64,000 bases of DNA, taken from JAPOXR01 sp963664715 (lineage in GTDB: Bacteria; Pseudomonadota; Alphaproteobacteria; Rhodobacterales; Rhodobacteraceae). A program made the translations under genes and the position numbers. Of this stretch, positions 53,471-61,923 are shown piece after piece. Under the pieces are notes generated by a model. It was not told where the DNA came from and searched no databases. It saw nothing but the letters and a program-made list of their open reading frames with translations. The stretch covers positions 124,001-188,000 of the forward strand of contig CAXXUY010000012.1 of NCBI GenBank assembly GCA_963664715.2, given 5' to 3'. Within the stretch, counting starts at the first letter, position 1, and every line of letters begins with the position of its first letter.

Positions 53471-53737
53471 ATGTCGAATCCGATAGATTCATTCATTGAC
53501 GAGAATTTGACTTGTGATTCGAGAGAGGCGGGGACATGGCCCACCGAAGAAGATGCCAGGTGCTATGCAGAAGGAATTGGTGCATGGGCCCGGTTGAACG
53601 ACGTTTCAATGTGTTTCGTGCCGCGTAAGGTGGGGATCCAAAAGTGGCGCCTGGTGGCATACCGCAAGGACGGCCGGAAGCGCCTGGGCCAGGGCTTCGC
53701 CGGGTATTTAAGGGACAAATCGATCCCGGAGTCCTGA
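53471..53737 (+). CDS. Hypothetical 88-residue protein
   Basis: A short soluble protein (MSNPIDSFIDENLTCDSREA...) with mixed alpha/beta-like sequence (VSMCFVPRKVGIQKWRLVAY). The family is unknown and no clear ribosome-binding site precedes it. Codon pattern looks coding. Confidence 0.45.
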   Translation: MSNPIDSFIDENLTCDSREAGTWPTEEDARCYAEGIGAWARLNDVSMCFVPRKVGIQKWRLVAYRKDGRKRLGQGFAGYLRDKSIPES

Positions 53738-54469
53738 CTGAACGGGTTCCGGAGCCGGGCCCCGGCCTGTGCGAGCGCCTGCCCGGAAACACCTGATCAG
53801 GCATAGGAGACTGCCGGCGGAGCTTGTTGATATTGCCCGGAACCAGGCGCCGGCAACGTTCCGGCGTGTGACCCCGTTTCAGTCGGGCGCCATGAAACGC
53901 CGTGAACGGAATGGTTGCCTGTTCACAGTTTGAGTTTCTCCGGACCGGCACCTATACTCGGGCTCATGGCGCGGGCTTCCGGGGAGACTTCCGCGGGGCA
54001 GTCGAACCTGCTTGCGGCCCTGCCGCCGGAACGGGCTGCTGGAGCAGGAGAATTCGGATGCAGGCGGTTTGCATTCCGGCATCCGGACACGGATTGCGGC
54101 CTGTCAGGTTGGCTGTTCATGCGGGTGAGTGTTGGCCATGAGAAACGCGGGCCCGGCCCTGAAGCGCCAGAAAGGGGACAGGCCGGTTGACACTATGGAA
54201 CGAGGTTCAATCCTGGAGCGAGGAGTTTCGGGGGCAGAACAGGAATGCAAGCCGGGCGCAATTGACGAGACCTCAGCGGTTCCTGTCGGCGATGCTCGGC
54301 GCGATGACGGTGGTCGTCGCATTGCCGGAACAGCATTGGCCGGAATTTTGCCGAATAAATTGAGGAAGGATCAGTTCTGGAGCCCTGACGGCAAGAGTGC
54401 TTGACGTGGACCCTGGCCAATATTAGCCGGGTGAAGGTTCCGACGATGGGCTTGTCCATTTTTCGGCAG
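53738..54469. other. Region without a supported gene
   Basis: About 730 bp. Several short open frames on both strands have no family features and no good ribosome-binding sites. It lies downstream of the broken HEPN gene and is likely decayed island DNA. Confidence 0.45.
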
Positions 54470-54724
54470 TCACTCGGGCAGGTGGCATGTTGGCGGCTCG
54501 GTTTGCAGTAGTCTGGAATAGCCGACCTGGATGCAGTCACTGACCCTCTCGGCATTTCGTTTAATTTCGCATCGAGCCTGCCCATCCGGGTCGAAGTCGA
54601 ACCCCCTTTCCGACCCTTGGTTTGGAGGTTTAGACCTGCAGCCCCATTTGCACCAAACCATGCTGGCAAGCTTGTCCAGGCCGGCCAGGCAATCCTCTCC
54701 CTTGTCTTCGGAGAACACGGCTAG

Positions 54725-56387
54725 GAGCCTGTCGGATTTGGCCATGGATTTGCAGTGATTTCCTGTCCTTTTCCACAAGATATGGTAGTATCGGGCAGTG
54801 AATGAACAGTCTGGAGGATGATGTTGTGTCGATCAGGTTCCAGAGGGCCAATCGTGACGAGGTCTGGCTGTTGCCACCTTCGATCCAGGAGTGGCTGCCG
54901 GACGATCACCTGGCCCGCTTTGTCGTCGAGATCGTCGAATCCCTGGATCTGGACAAGATCACCGGCGTCTACCGGCATGGCGGCAAGCCAGCCTATTGCC
55001 CGGTGATGATGACGGCGCTGCTGTTTTACGGCTATTCAACCGGCGTGCATTCGAGCCGCAAGCTGGAAGCGGCGACGCATGACTCGGTTGCGGTGCGCTA
55101 TGTCACCGGCAATCTTCATCCCGACCATGACACCATTGCCCGTTTCCGCAAGCGCCACCTGCCTGCCCTGCAGGAGCTGTTTGTCCAGGTGCTGTCGATT
55201 GCCGGCACCATGGGCATGCTGAAGCTTGGCCATGTCAGCCTCGATGGCACCAAGGTGAAGGCCAATGCCAGCCGCCACCGGGCGATGAGCCATTTGCATA
55301 TGGAGCGCATCGAGGCGCAGCTGAAGGCGCAGGTCGCCCGGCTGCTGGAACTGGCCGAGGCGGCGGACGAGCAGGAGTGCGCTCTCGACATTCCCGAGGA
55401 ACTCGGGCGCCGGCAAGAGCGCCTGGCGAAGATCGCCGAGGCCAGGAAGGAGATCGAGGCCCGCGCCGCGGCCCGCCATGCAGCCGAACAGGCGGCATAC
55501 GAGGAGAAGATGCAAGAGCGGCGCCAGAAGGAACGGGAACGGGGAGGCAAGCTCGGCGGCAGGCCGCCGAAGCCGCCGGTGCCGGGCCCCCGCCCCAGGG
55601 ACCAGATCAGTTTCACCGACCCGGATTCGCGGATCATGCCGTCATCCGGAGGCTTCGAGCAGGCTTACAACGCCCAGGCATCGGTGGACCATGGCAGCCA
55701 CCTCATTGTCCATGCCCATGTCAGCCAGAGACCGAATGATGTCGACGAGATGGCACCGGCGCTTGCCGCGCTCGAGGATGTCGGCAGCCCGGCTGGCATC
55801 GTCGCCGATACCGGGTATTTCAGCCGCGCCAATGTTGAATTGTGCGACGATCGGGGCATCGAGCCCCTGATTGCTTCCGGCCGGCAGCACCACAACCGTC
55901 CACTCCGGGAGAGAAGGGTGCCGGTGACAGAGCCTCCTGCCGATGCCGATGCGGTTGAGCGGATGAAGCACCGGATGGGCTCTGCCGAAGGGGAGCGGAT
56001 CTACGCGAAGCGCAAGGCCGCCGTCGAGCCGGTCTTCGGAATCATCAAGAGGGTCATGGGCTTTGACCAGTTCAGCCTGCGCGGCATCGAGGCTGTTCAG
56101 GGCGAGTGGAGCCTGGTCTGCACGTCATGGAACCTGAAGCGCATGCACCGGCTGCTGTTGGGCGGACATTCGGCGGCATGAAGGGCAAAGGAGCATGGCT
56201 TGAGAACAGGAATTTAGCCGAATTCGACCGGAATTGCAGCCCTGGCAGGCAGAATTGTCGGCAAGGCTGGCCGCCGAGGTGGGTCCGGGCGCCGGTCACC
56301 GGTGAAATTCGACCCGGAGCCGATGAAGATGTGCAGGCATTCAGACGCCATGGACACCGCTTTCAATGCCGGTATTTCGACAGGCTC
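54725..56387 (+). mobile_element. IS1182-family insertion sequence, complete
   Basis: A 1663-bp element with terminal inverted repeats GAGCCTGTCG (54725-54734) and CGACAGGCTC (56378-56387), flanked by a 4-bp duplication of the palindrome CTAG (54721-54724 and 56388-56391). It contains one intact transposase. Removing the element and one CTAG restores the reading frame of the interrupted minus-strand gene. The ends are well preserved, so insertion is probably recent. Confidence 0.9.
54802..56181 (+). CDS. IS1182-family transposase
   Basis: A 459-residue DDE transposase. The N-terminal domain has MMTALLFYGYSTGVHSSRKL and YVTGNLHPDHDTIARFRKRH. Likely catalytic residues are the Asp in VSLDGTKVKANAS, the Asp in IVADTGYFSRANVE and the Glu in KAAVEPVFGIIKRVMGF. 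A charged coiled-coil insert (EARAAARHAAEQAAYEEKMQ) separates them. Uninterrupted and probably functional. Confidence 0.95.
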   Translation: MNSLEDDVVSIRFQRANRDEVWLLPPSIQEWLPDDHLARFVVEIVESLDLDKITGVYRHGGKPAYCPVMMTALLFYGYSTGVHSSRKLEAATHDSVAVRYVTGNLHPDHDTIARFRKRHLPALQELFVQVLSIAGTMGMLKLGHVSLDGTKVKANASRHRAMSHLHMERIEAQLKAQVARLLELAEAADEQECALDIPEELGRRQERLAKIAEARKEIEARAAARHAAEQAAYEEKMQERRQKERERGGKLGGRPPKPPVPGPRPRDQISFTDPDSRIMPSSGGFEQAYNAQASVDHGSHLIVHAHVSQRPNDVDEMAPALAALEDVGSPAGIVADTGYFSRANVELCDDRGIEPLIASGRQHHNRPLRERRVPVTEPPADADAVERMKHRMGSAEGERIYAKRKAAVEPVFGIIKRVMGFDQFSLRGIEAVQGEWSLVCTSWNLKRMHRLLLGGHSAA

Positions 56388-56941
56388 CTAGGAGCGTGTT
56401 GTCCCTGTAGGTCTCCAGGTCATTGTGGGCAAGGATCCTGTTCCGCGCCGGTTTGATGTGCTCCTGATAGAAGGCATTGAGAGGGGTCTTGATCCGCTCC
56501 AGCCGGCACAGTTCCTCCTTGGACCAGATGTCCTGCCCGGTGAAGAATTCGATCGCCAGGCTGCTATGGCCAAACATTGTCTTTCGATCATGCAGCTTGA
56601 CGATCTGCAGGAGGGTATATTCACTGCTGATCTTCATGTGGTGTTTGAGAAACAGGCCTTCCGGCGAGTTCCGGAACTCTGGTTCAATCCATCATTCATT
56701 CCTGGCGGTTATGCACTCGTACAAGGCGAGGTTCATCGACCAGCACTCGTGAATCCACTCGCAGTGGTTGCAGAAGGCCCCGGCGTCCACTCGGACAGGC
56801 GTTATGTCGGCCATCTGTGTTCTCCCTCGTTTGGCTGGCTTCTGTGTTAATCGTATGGTGTGCCACCTTCGACCCATGGGCAACTATCTGCCGTTGTCGG
56901 TTGCCTCTATGACGACGTAGCTCGATTGACAGTCCGTCACC

Positions 56942-57586
56942 CTAACCGGGAATAGGCACCGCCAGGTATCGAAAATGACCGTGGCGCTGTTTAGCGGCGG
57001 AGGAGAGTCCGATCCTGCTGTAGTCCCTCCATTGCAATTTGTAGGAACGCCCCAGTCGGATTGGTGCATGCCGCCCCTTGGTTGTTCCAGCCCCGGCCCG
57101 TTCTGACCACGCCAACCTGCCGTCGATCCGGCTCGACTCATGAACGCGGAAAGCAGCGTCGACGGTATTTGGCGGGTTTGGTGGATGCTTCCAATAGTTT
57201 TGATCGTTCGTGAGCAGGATCGCATAACCGCCGCGTGAGTGCTCCAGCCGCATCACCTTTTCCAGCCTCTCGATGTCTTTCACGAAGTCGTACCGGCGAA
57301 CATCACGTGCCGACTGGTTCTTCAGCGAATACGTTTCGTCTCCATCAATGTGGTCCAGCAGCTGTGTGGCATATTTGAGCTCCAACGCGATTCCTGTGCC
57401 GGACAGCCAGAGATCGACGTACATAGCTTCCTCCTGGAACGGCCTGTATTCCAGGCGTACACCGCAACCGGGCACTGCCTGATGAATGTGCCATGCCAGC
57501 GCGTGCTGAAAGTCAGCCTCCGAATGGAATACTGGCCGTTCGCGTGAAAGCCCGGCCATGATCTTGTCGATCTCGATCACTTCCAT
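56942..57586 (-). CDS. PD-(D/E)xK nuclease-like protein
   Basis: 214 residues from ATG 57586 (GTG 57580 is also possible, as GGAG directly abuts the ATG). The segment YVDLWLSGTGIALELKYAT gives D58, E69 and K71, the D-x(n)-ExK arrangement of restriction-type nucleases, preceded by a helix (EADFQHALAWHIHQ). The remainder (YAILLTNDQNYW) is compatible with the fold. No family name comes to mind. It follows the DUF4238 gene by 59 bp and precedes the HEPN-motif gene by 127 bp. Confidence 0.68.
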   Translation of the reverse strand: MEVIEIDKIMAGLSRERPVFHSEADFQHALAWHIHQAVPGCGVRLEYRPFQEEAMYVDLWLSGTGIALELKYATQLLDHIDGDETYSLKNQSARDVRRYDFVKDIERLEKVMRLEHSRGGYAILLTNDQNYWKHPPNPPNTVDAAFRVHESSRIDGRLAWSERAGAGTTKGRHAPIRLGRSYKLQWRDYSRIGLSSAAKQRHGHFRYLAVPIPG

Positions 57587-57645
57587 CTCCAATCTCCAAC
57601 GACGTTGTCCGGTTGACTCCACTTCACGACCATTTCGATCATCCA

Positions 57646-58452
57646 CTACCGGACCTGTGCCAGGGACCTGACCAGCTGTTCCGATGATCCGGCAAATGTG
57701 ATGCTGTTCCTGGCGGTCTGCTCGTTGATCTGGCAAGATTCTGCCATGTCTCTGAATTCTGTCAACTGGTCACTGCCGTTTCCGACCACCAGCCTGAGCG
57801 CCATTTGCTTGTCAATCGGAAACCAGTCGAATGCTCTCACATGATTCCCGATCACGAAACTACTTCCCTTGATCCGGATGACCCCGAACTCAAAGGGGAA
57901 CTGTGCATATGCTTGCACCATGCTGTCTATCGGCGGCGTCCCGGCGAAACTCGAAAATGAGTTCTGTTGTTCTGTCTTTCGAAACTCCGGGTCCTTCGAC
58001 AGTGCGAGCGCATCATCGGAGAGCGGCCGGCCTGTCTTTGTCTCGAAGGCATCCGGAAATTCGTTCAGCTCTCGTCGCAGGGACGCTTCAACCAGTTCAC
58101 GATTCCGGGAATCCCGCCTTTGCTGGTGAAGGACAAACCGAATCAGTTTCTTCCTGTCGTTGTCCGGCAGGCATGGGCACTTCCGTTCCAGCGAACGACT
58201 GACGATCCCGTTGATTACAGGGGATGTGGCGCTCTCGACGTCGCTCAAATCCTCTTCTACGGACATGTCACGATTGCCGGATTTGTCGCGCTTCGCGTAG
58301 AGGTTTTTTTCGAGAAAGGCGTTCTCCGGCAGTGTTTGCCAGAATTTCGGTTCTTCCCCTTCTTGCCGGCAGAGCCACAACCGCCCGTCATCGGCAGTAA
58401 AGCGCTTGAGGATCATGACCGGGATGTAGTGATGCCGCTTCGGCTGGTTCAT
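57646..58452 (-). CDS. DUF4238 family protein
   Basis: 268 residues with the DUF4238 start KRHHYIPVMILKRFTADDGR (HHYIPxxxLKRF) and the later SFVIGNHV and FPIDKQMAL segments. The biochemical role is unknown; the HHYIP start suggests a metal or nucleic-acid site, and the family often occurs in variable genome regions. It overlaps the upstream 55-residue gene by 4 bp (ATGA). Confidence 0.82.
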   Translation of the reverse strand: MNQPKRHHYIPVMILKRFTADDGRLWLCRQEGEEPKFWQTLPENAFLEKNLYAKRDKSGNRDMSVEEDLSDVESATSPVINGIVSRSLERKCPCLPDNDRKKLIRFVLHQQRRDSRNRELVEASLRRELNEFPDAFETKTGRPLSDDALALSKDPEFRKTEQQNSFSSFAGTPPIDSMVQAYAQFPFEFGVIRIKGSSFVIGNHVRAFDWFPIDKQMALRLVVGNGSDQLTEFRDMAESCQINEQTARNSITFAGSSEQLVRSLAQVR

Positions 58453-58616
58453 GTCTGTTCAGCCGGATTGCTACCGCCGCTCCTCGCCAGGGCGATGACT
58501 ATCTTGGCCAGCCTGGCCTTGTCGTCTTTGGTATGCAGGCCGTTGAGCCAGTTCATGACTCTCAGATCCTGCCTTTCGGTGAGGTTGTTGATGAGAAACG
58601 TGATCCCGTCGTTCAA
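58449..58616 (-). CDS. Small 55-residue protein coupled to DUF4238 gene
   Basis: A TTG start at 58616 overlaps the upstream stop as TTGA, with AAGGAG about 8 nt before it, and the stop overlaps the DUF4238 start as ATGA. The sequence NDGITFLINNLTERQDLRVM ... ALARSGGSNPAEQT is helical and has no recognised domain. The frame is open further upstream but only as the shadow of the pentapeptide gene. Tight coupling on both sides argues it is real. Confidence 0.6.
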   Translation of the reverse strand: MNDGITFLINNLTERQDLRVMNWLNGLHTKDDKARLAKIVIALARSGGSNPAEQT

Positions 58617-59381
58617 TTCCTGCACTCCTTGCCTCTCCAGACCAGTTGCTTTCCGGTCATGCTGTCTGTCGGCAGGTTGAATGGTGGTTCGTCCCTCATT
58701 GCGCACGTGGTATCCAGTTGTTCCTGCCTCAGGCCGGTTGCGCCAGTGAAATCTGCGGCTGAAACATTCGTGCCTGTAAGTATCACGTCTCGAAGATCTG
58801 CGCGGACGAGGCGTGCACGATATAGCAAGGCTTCGCCCAGATAGGCGTTCGTTAGGCTCGCGTCTGTCAGGTTAGCCTTGATCAACCCCGCGTCTCTCAG
58901 GCGGGCATTGCGGAGGTCAGCATTGACCAGTTGCGCTTCTCGCAGATTGGCCTCCCTGAAATCCAAGTCGGACAGGTTCGCGTCGCTGAGATTGATACCC
59001 CCCGCCGTCAACCCTGAAATCTATTCCGGTAACATTGATATGGCGCATGTCGATACCAAGGCGGGCCGCCCGCTCGAAAATCGGGACGTGGCCCGCATAG
59101 CGGCTGTCTTCAGTGTGCGCGAGTTCGATCCTCTCGACCAGCATTGCGATCAATGTGGCCTCGCGGAGCGCCTTTTCCTCCTCCAGGGCAACCAGGGTTC
59201 GTTCACGGAGGTCAAGGTCCAGCCAAAGCGTGACCAAGGTGGCCAGCAGTGCCATGACAGCGATCAGGATACCATAGGGTTGGAACCAGGTGGCAAACCG
59301 CTTCAACCACCGGCCTCTCACAGGGGGCGGAGCTTCGCCATGTGCTGTTGCTTCGCTCTTCCGGGTCGAACTGGCTGACAT
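58613..59381 (-). pseudogene. Membrane-anchored pentapeptide-repeat protein, frameshifted at a C6 tract
   Basis: The first half (ATG 59381) has a basic N-terminus, one membrane helix (ILIAVMALLATLVTLWL), a helical linker (ALEEEKALREATLIAMLVER) and HINVTGIDFRVDGGG. The second half, in another frame, is pentapeptide repeats (INLSDANLSDLDFREANLRE ... ANLTDASLTNAYLGEA) ending KECRN. The frames meet at six Cs, 58998-59003 (G6 on the coding strand). Removing one base gives a seamless VDGGGINLSDANLSD. So this is one gene with a 1-base insertion, a phase-variable tract, or a sequencing error. It heads the four-gene string. Confidence 0.8.
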
Positions 59382-59818
59382 CGGGACTCCTTCGGTTAGT
59401 CGGCCCATAAGCCGGGCCGCAGGCCTCCAGCCGTTCTGGATAGAAGCCTGCCGGTCAGGCTCCGTCGGCGCCATAGCTGGACAGCTGCCAGATGTATAGG
59501 GCGTGCACCGGCAGTCGGATTCAGCATTTCTGGTGGATCACGAATCTTCATTCTCCCGTCGTAGCGGACGGCCGTGAGACACGGTGAAGTAAATGACAAT
59601 GATCCTGCGTGATGGATGTGGAAATCCACCCGAACTAGTGCGGCATTTGTCATGATTGCCGGAATTTGCTTGTGCATGTATGGATACCACTGCAACCGGG
59701 CCAGGTGATCCGCATTCAGGACGGCAACCATGCCGGATCTGCGCCGGGTGAATCTCCCCTTGAAACAGCCAGAACGGCAACATGGACCTGGTGGCAACCG
59801 GTGTGAGGGAACGTTGAG
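59382..59818. other. Divergent intergenic region between two pentapeptide genes
   Basis: About 437 bp separating the minus-strand gene string from the plus-strand pentapeptide/membrane gene. It must hold the promoters of both. I see no gene and no obvious repeat. Confidence 0.5.
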
Positions 59819-61264
59819 ATGAAGCCAGACCGCAACAGCAACACTGAATTCTGGCTGGAATTGCTGGAGCCTGGCAATGACCAGGACCAGGCGAGGCGAA
59901 ACTGGAATGTATTCTGTCACTGGAAGTTCGGCGCCGGGCTGGGAGGTGTCGTCTCAGGCCAGCAAAGTGGAAAGATCTGGGATGAGCTGGGCGCTGTCGA
60001 ATACATTGCCAACCACACTGAATACCAGGCACGGGTCATCGAGATCAGGGAGCGGTTTGATGGCTACCCGATACTGGAAGATGGGCCAATCACCGGAGAG
60101 TTTCCGGACGAACCTCTCATGGACTTCACAGGCAAGGAACTTCCGAGAGATGTATCATTCGCCGGCCGGCTGGTGGTCAATTCCAGTTTCAACAACACGG
60201 CATTTCGAAAGCAATCCTCCTTTGAGAACACCATTTTCGTCAACTATGCAGACTTCACAGGAACGCGGTTTGGTGACAACAGTGGAAATCAAGCGAGTTC
60301 TGTGAGTTTCACTGGTTCGCGGTTTCACGGCAGCGCACACTTCAACTACGCGCAGTTTCCGAGAACGACCTGGCTTGACCAGGTGACCTTCAATGATCTG
60401 GCGGTGTTCGAGGAAGCTGAATTCGGCAGACAGTGCAGTGGATCAGATGAACAGAACGGGTGGGCGTTCTTCAGTCGCTCGCAATTCAAGCATGACGCGG
60501 ACTTTCCGGGGTCGCGTTTCAATGTTACGGCCGAATTCGACCATGCAGTTTTTGACGGGAAAGCCATATTTGACGGGGCACGTTTCCGGAAGCCCGTAAC
60601 GTTCAACAACGCGAAGTTCCAAAACAGGACCTCATTCCGGAAGGCAACATTTGGCAGGCCGCCGAGATTCTTCGAAACGGAGATCCATGAGGATGTGAGT
60701 TTCGACAGAATAGACTGGAGAAGTGCCGAACGGTCCTACAGTCGCCGAAACCGTCGCAACGACAAACCGGATTCTATCGTGAAAGATTCCGAAGATGCGA
60801 TCCGGGCCTGGGACAGGCTGGTGCTCATCATGGGCGAGCAGGAGAAACTGACCGAGCGGCACGAGTTCTACAGGCTCATGATGCGTGCGCAACGCCAGAG
60901 GGACGGCTACCGGTCCCTGTCGTCCATTGCCAATTGGCTGTTCGACAAGTCGTCCGACTTTGGCTGGGGTATCAGGCGCGCATTCCTCTGGTGGTTCGGC
61001 CACATAGCATTCGGTGCAGTCATTCTCGCTGACGGCTGGCCGGCCGTGTTGAACAGCCTGCTTGTCAGCTTCGCGAATTCCCTTGCGTTCCTTCGTTTGG
61101 GTTCCGAGGGCGGTTACCTGGATGGCTCGCATAAGGCTCTCGAAGGGGCCTCCAGTCATCCTGACTGGGTGTTTTCTACTGTCGGGACAACCCAGGCTGT
61201 TCTCGGCCCGGTCCTGCTGTTCCTGGTGCTGCTGACACTGCGCAACCGCTTCCGTCTCGGTTGA
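59819..61264 (+). CDS. Pentapeptide-repeat protein with C-terminal membrane domain
   Basis: 481 residues. A charged N-terminal part (1-100), then F-type pentapeptide repeats (about 105-290: SFENTIFVNYADFTGTRF, DADFPGSRFNVTAEFDHAVF), a charged helix (ERHEFYRLMMRAQRQRDGYR), and a C-terminal part with membrane segments (WWFGHIAFGAVILADGW, VLGPVLLFLVLLTL) separated by a pore-like loop. The architecture suggests a membrane effector or channel with a repeat-based sensor (inference). The last 64 codons have a dead copy at 52588-52779. ATG 59819 follows GAGGGA. Confidence 0.85.
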   Translation: MKPDRNSNTEFWLELLEPGNDQDQARRNWNVFCHWKFGAGLGGVVSGQQSGKIWDELGAVEYIANHTEYQARVIEIRERFDGYPILEDGPITGEFPDEPLMDFTGKELPRDVSFAGRLVVNSSFNNTAFRKQSSFENTIFVNYADFTGTRFGDNSGNQASSVSFTGSRFHGSAHFNYAQFPRTTWLDQVTFNDLAVFEEAEFGRQCSGSDEQNGWAFFSRSQFKHDADFPGSRFNVTAEFDHAVFDGKAIFDGARFRKPVTFNNAKFQNRTSFRKATFGRPPRFFETEIHEDVSFDRIDWRSAERSYSRRNRRNDKPDSIVKDSEDAIRAWDRLVLIMGEQEKLTERHEFYRLMMRAQRQRDGYRSLSSIANWLFDKSSDFGWGIRRAFLWWFGHIAFGAVILADGWPAVLNSLLVSFANSLAFLRLGSEGGYLDGSHKALEGASSHPDWVFSTVGTTQAVLGPVLLFLVLLTLRNRFRLG

Positions 61265-61493
61265 GGGACTTCTGTAAAAGGATGGCTGGCAGCGGTAAGC
61301 TTCAATACCTGCGGAACCGGCTCTTTATTGTCACGATTGACAGCGGCAGGACAGCAATTCGCCGTTCGGCATTTGAATTTGCGGGATGAAGCGGCCACCT
61401 TTCCGCCCTGTTGATCACCATCGCGCCGTTGACACCCGGCGGATGGACAGGTCATAGGCAGGCGGACAGTCAGGCTCAGGGGAGTTTCAGGTC

Positions 61494-61703
61494 ATGACGA
61501 CAGGCACGGTCAAGTGGTTCAACGCCGAGAAGGGTTTCGGGTTCATCGCGCCTGACGACGGCTCGGATGATGCATTCGTCCATATTAGCGCGGTCCAGCG
61601 GGCCGGCCTTGCCACGCTGGATGAAGGGCAGAAGGTGTCCTACGAGCTGCAGCCAGGCCGCGGCGGAAAGCCGGCCGCCGACAACCTCTCCCTGGTCGAG
61701 TAG
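61494..61703 (+). CDS. Cold-shock-domain protein
   Basis: A 69-residue CspA-family RNA chaperone with RNP1 KGFGFIAP and RNP2 DAFVHISAV. CAGGGGAG precedes ATG 61494. It is preceded by a 229-bp leader region, long as is usual for csp genes. Its position inside the accessory region is notable, but such genes are common alone. Confidence 0.95.
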   Translation: MTTGTVKWFNAEKGFGFIAPDDGSDDAFVHISAVQRAGLATLDEGQKVSYELQPGRGGKPAADNLSLVE

Positions 61704-61923
61704 TTCCCAAGCAGGACGGGCTCGGTCGAACATGGCCGGCAAGCAGGAACCGCAGAGGCGGTCATCCACGGGGAACTAGATTTCCAGACTACGTCTCCAA
61801 TCCCACGGGCTCGCGTGATGACAATCTCGAATCTCCGTGGCCGTTCGAGGCGTGGGCCTCGGCTGCCGTTACTCGGCAGTCTCGAGTTGCCAGGAATGGT
61901 TTTGGGATAACCACAGGAAGGCA

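Larger units (their letters stand above)
54470..56814 (-). pseudogene. Gene with HEPN RNase motif (AbiU2-like), broken by a stop codon and an IS
   Basis: The pieces share one frame once the IS is removed. MADITPVRVDAG starts at ATG 56814, with GAGGGAG upstream, and runs to a TGA after ECITARNE (56692-56694). The frame continues WIEPEFRNSPEGLF to RNRILAHNDLETYRDNTLL, where the IS lies, and resumes AVFSEDKGEDC to a stop at 54470. RNRILAH fits the HEPN RNase motif Rx4-6H, and the context (IKPARNRILAHNDL) resembles AbiU2-type abortive-infection proteins. Two independent lesions show the gene is dead. It is downstream of, and co-oriented with, the PD-(D/E)xK-like gene. Confidence 0.75.

Noticed and set aside
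54129..54404. 91-residue plus-strand frame in the gap before the IS
   Set aside because: No family features, and it overlaps other equally weak frames in decayed-looking DNA.
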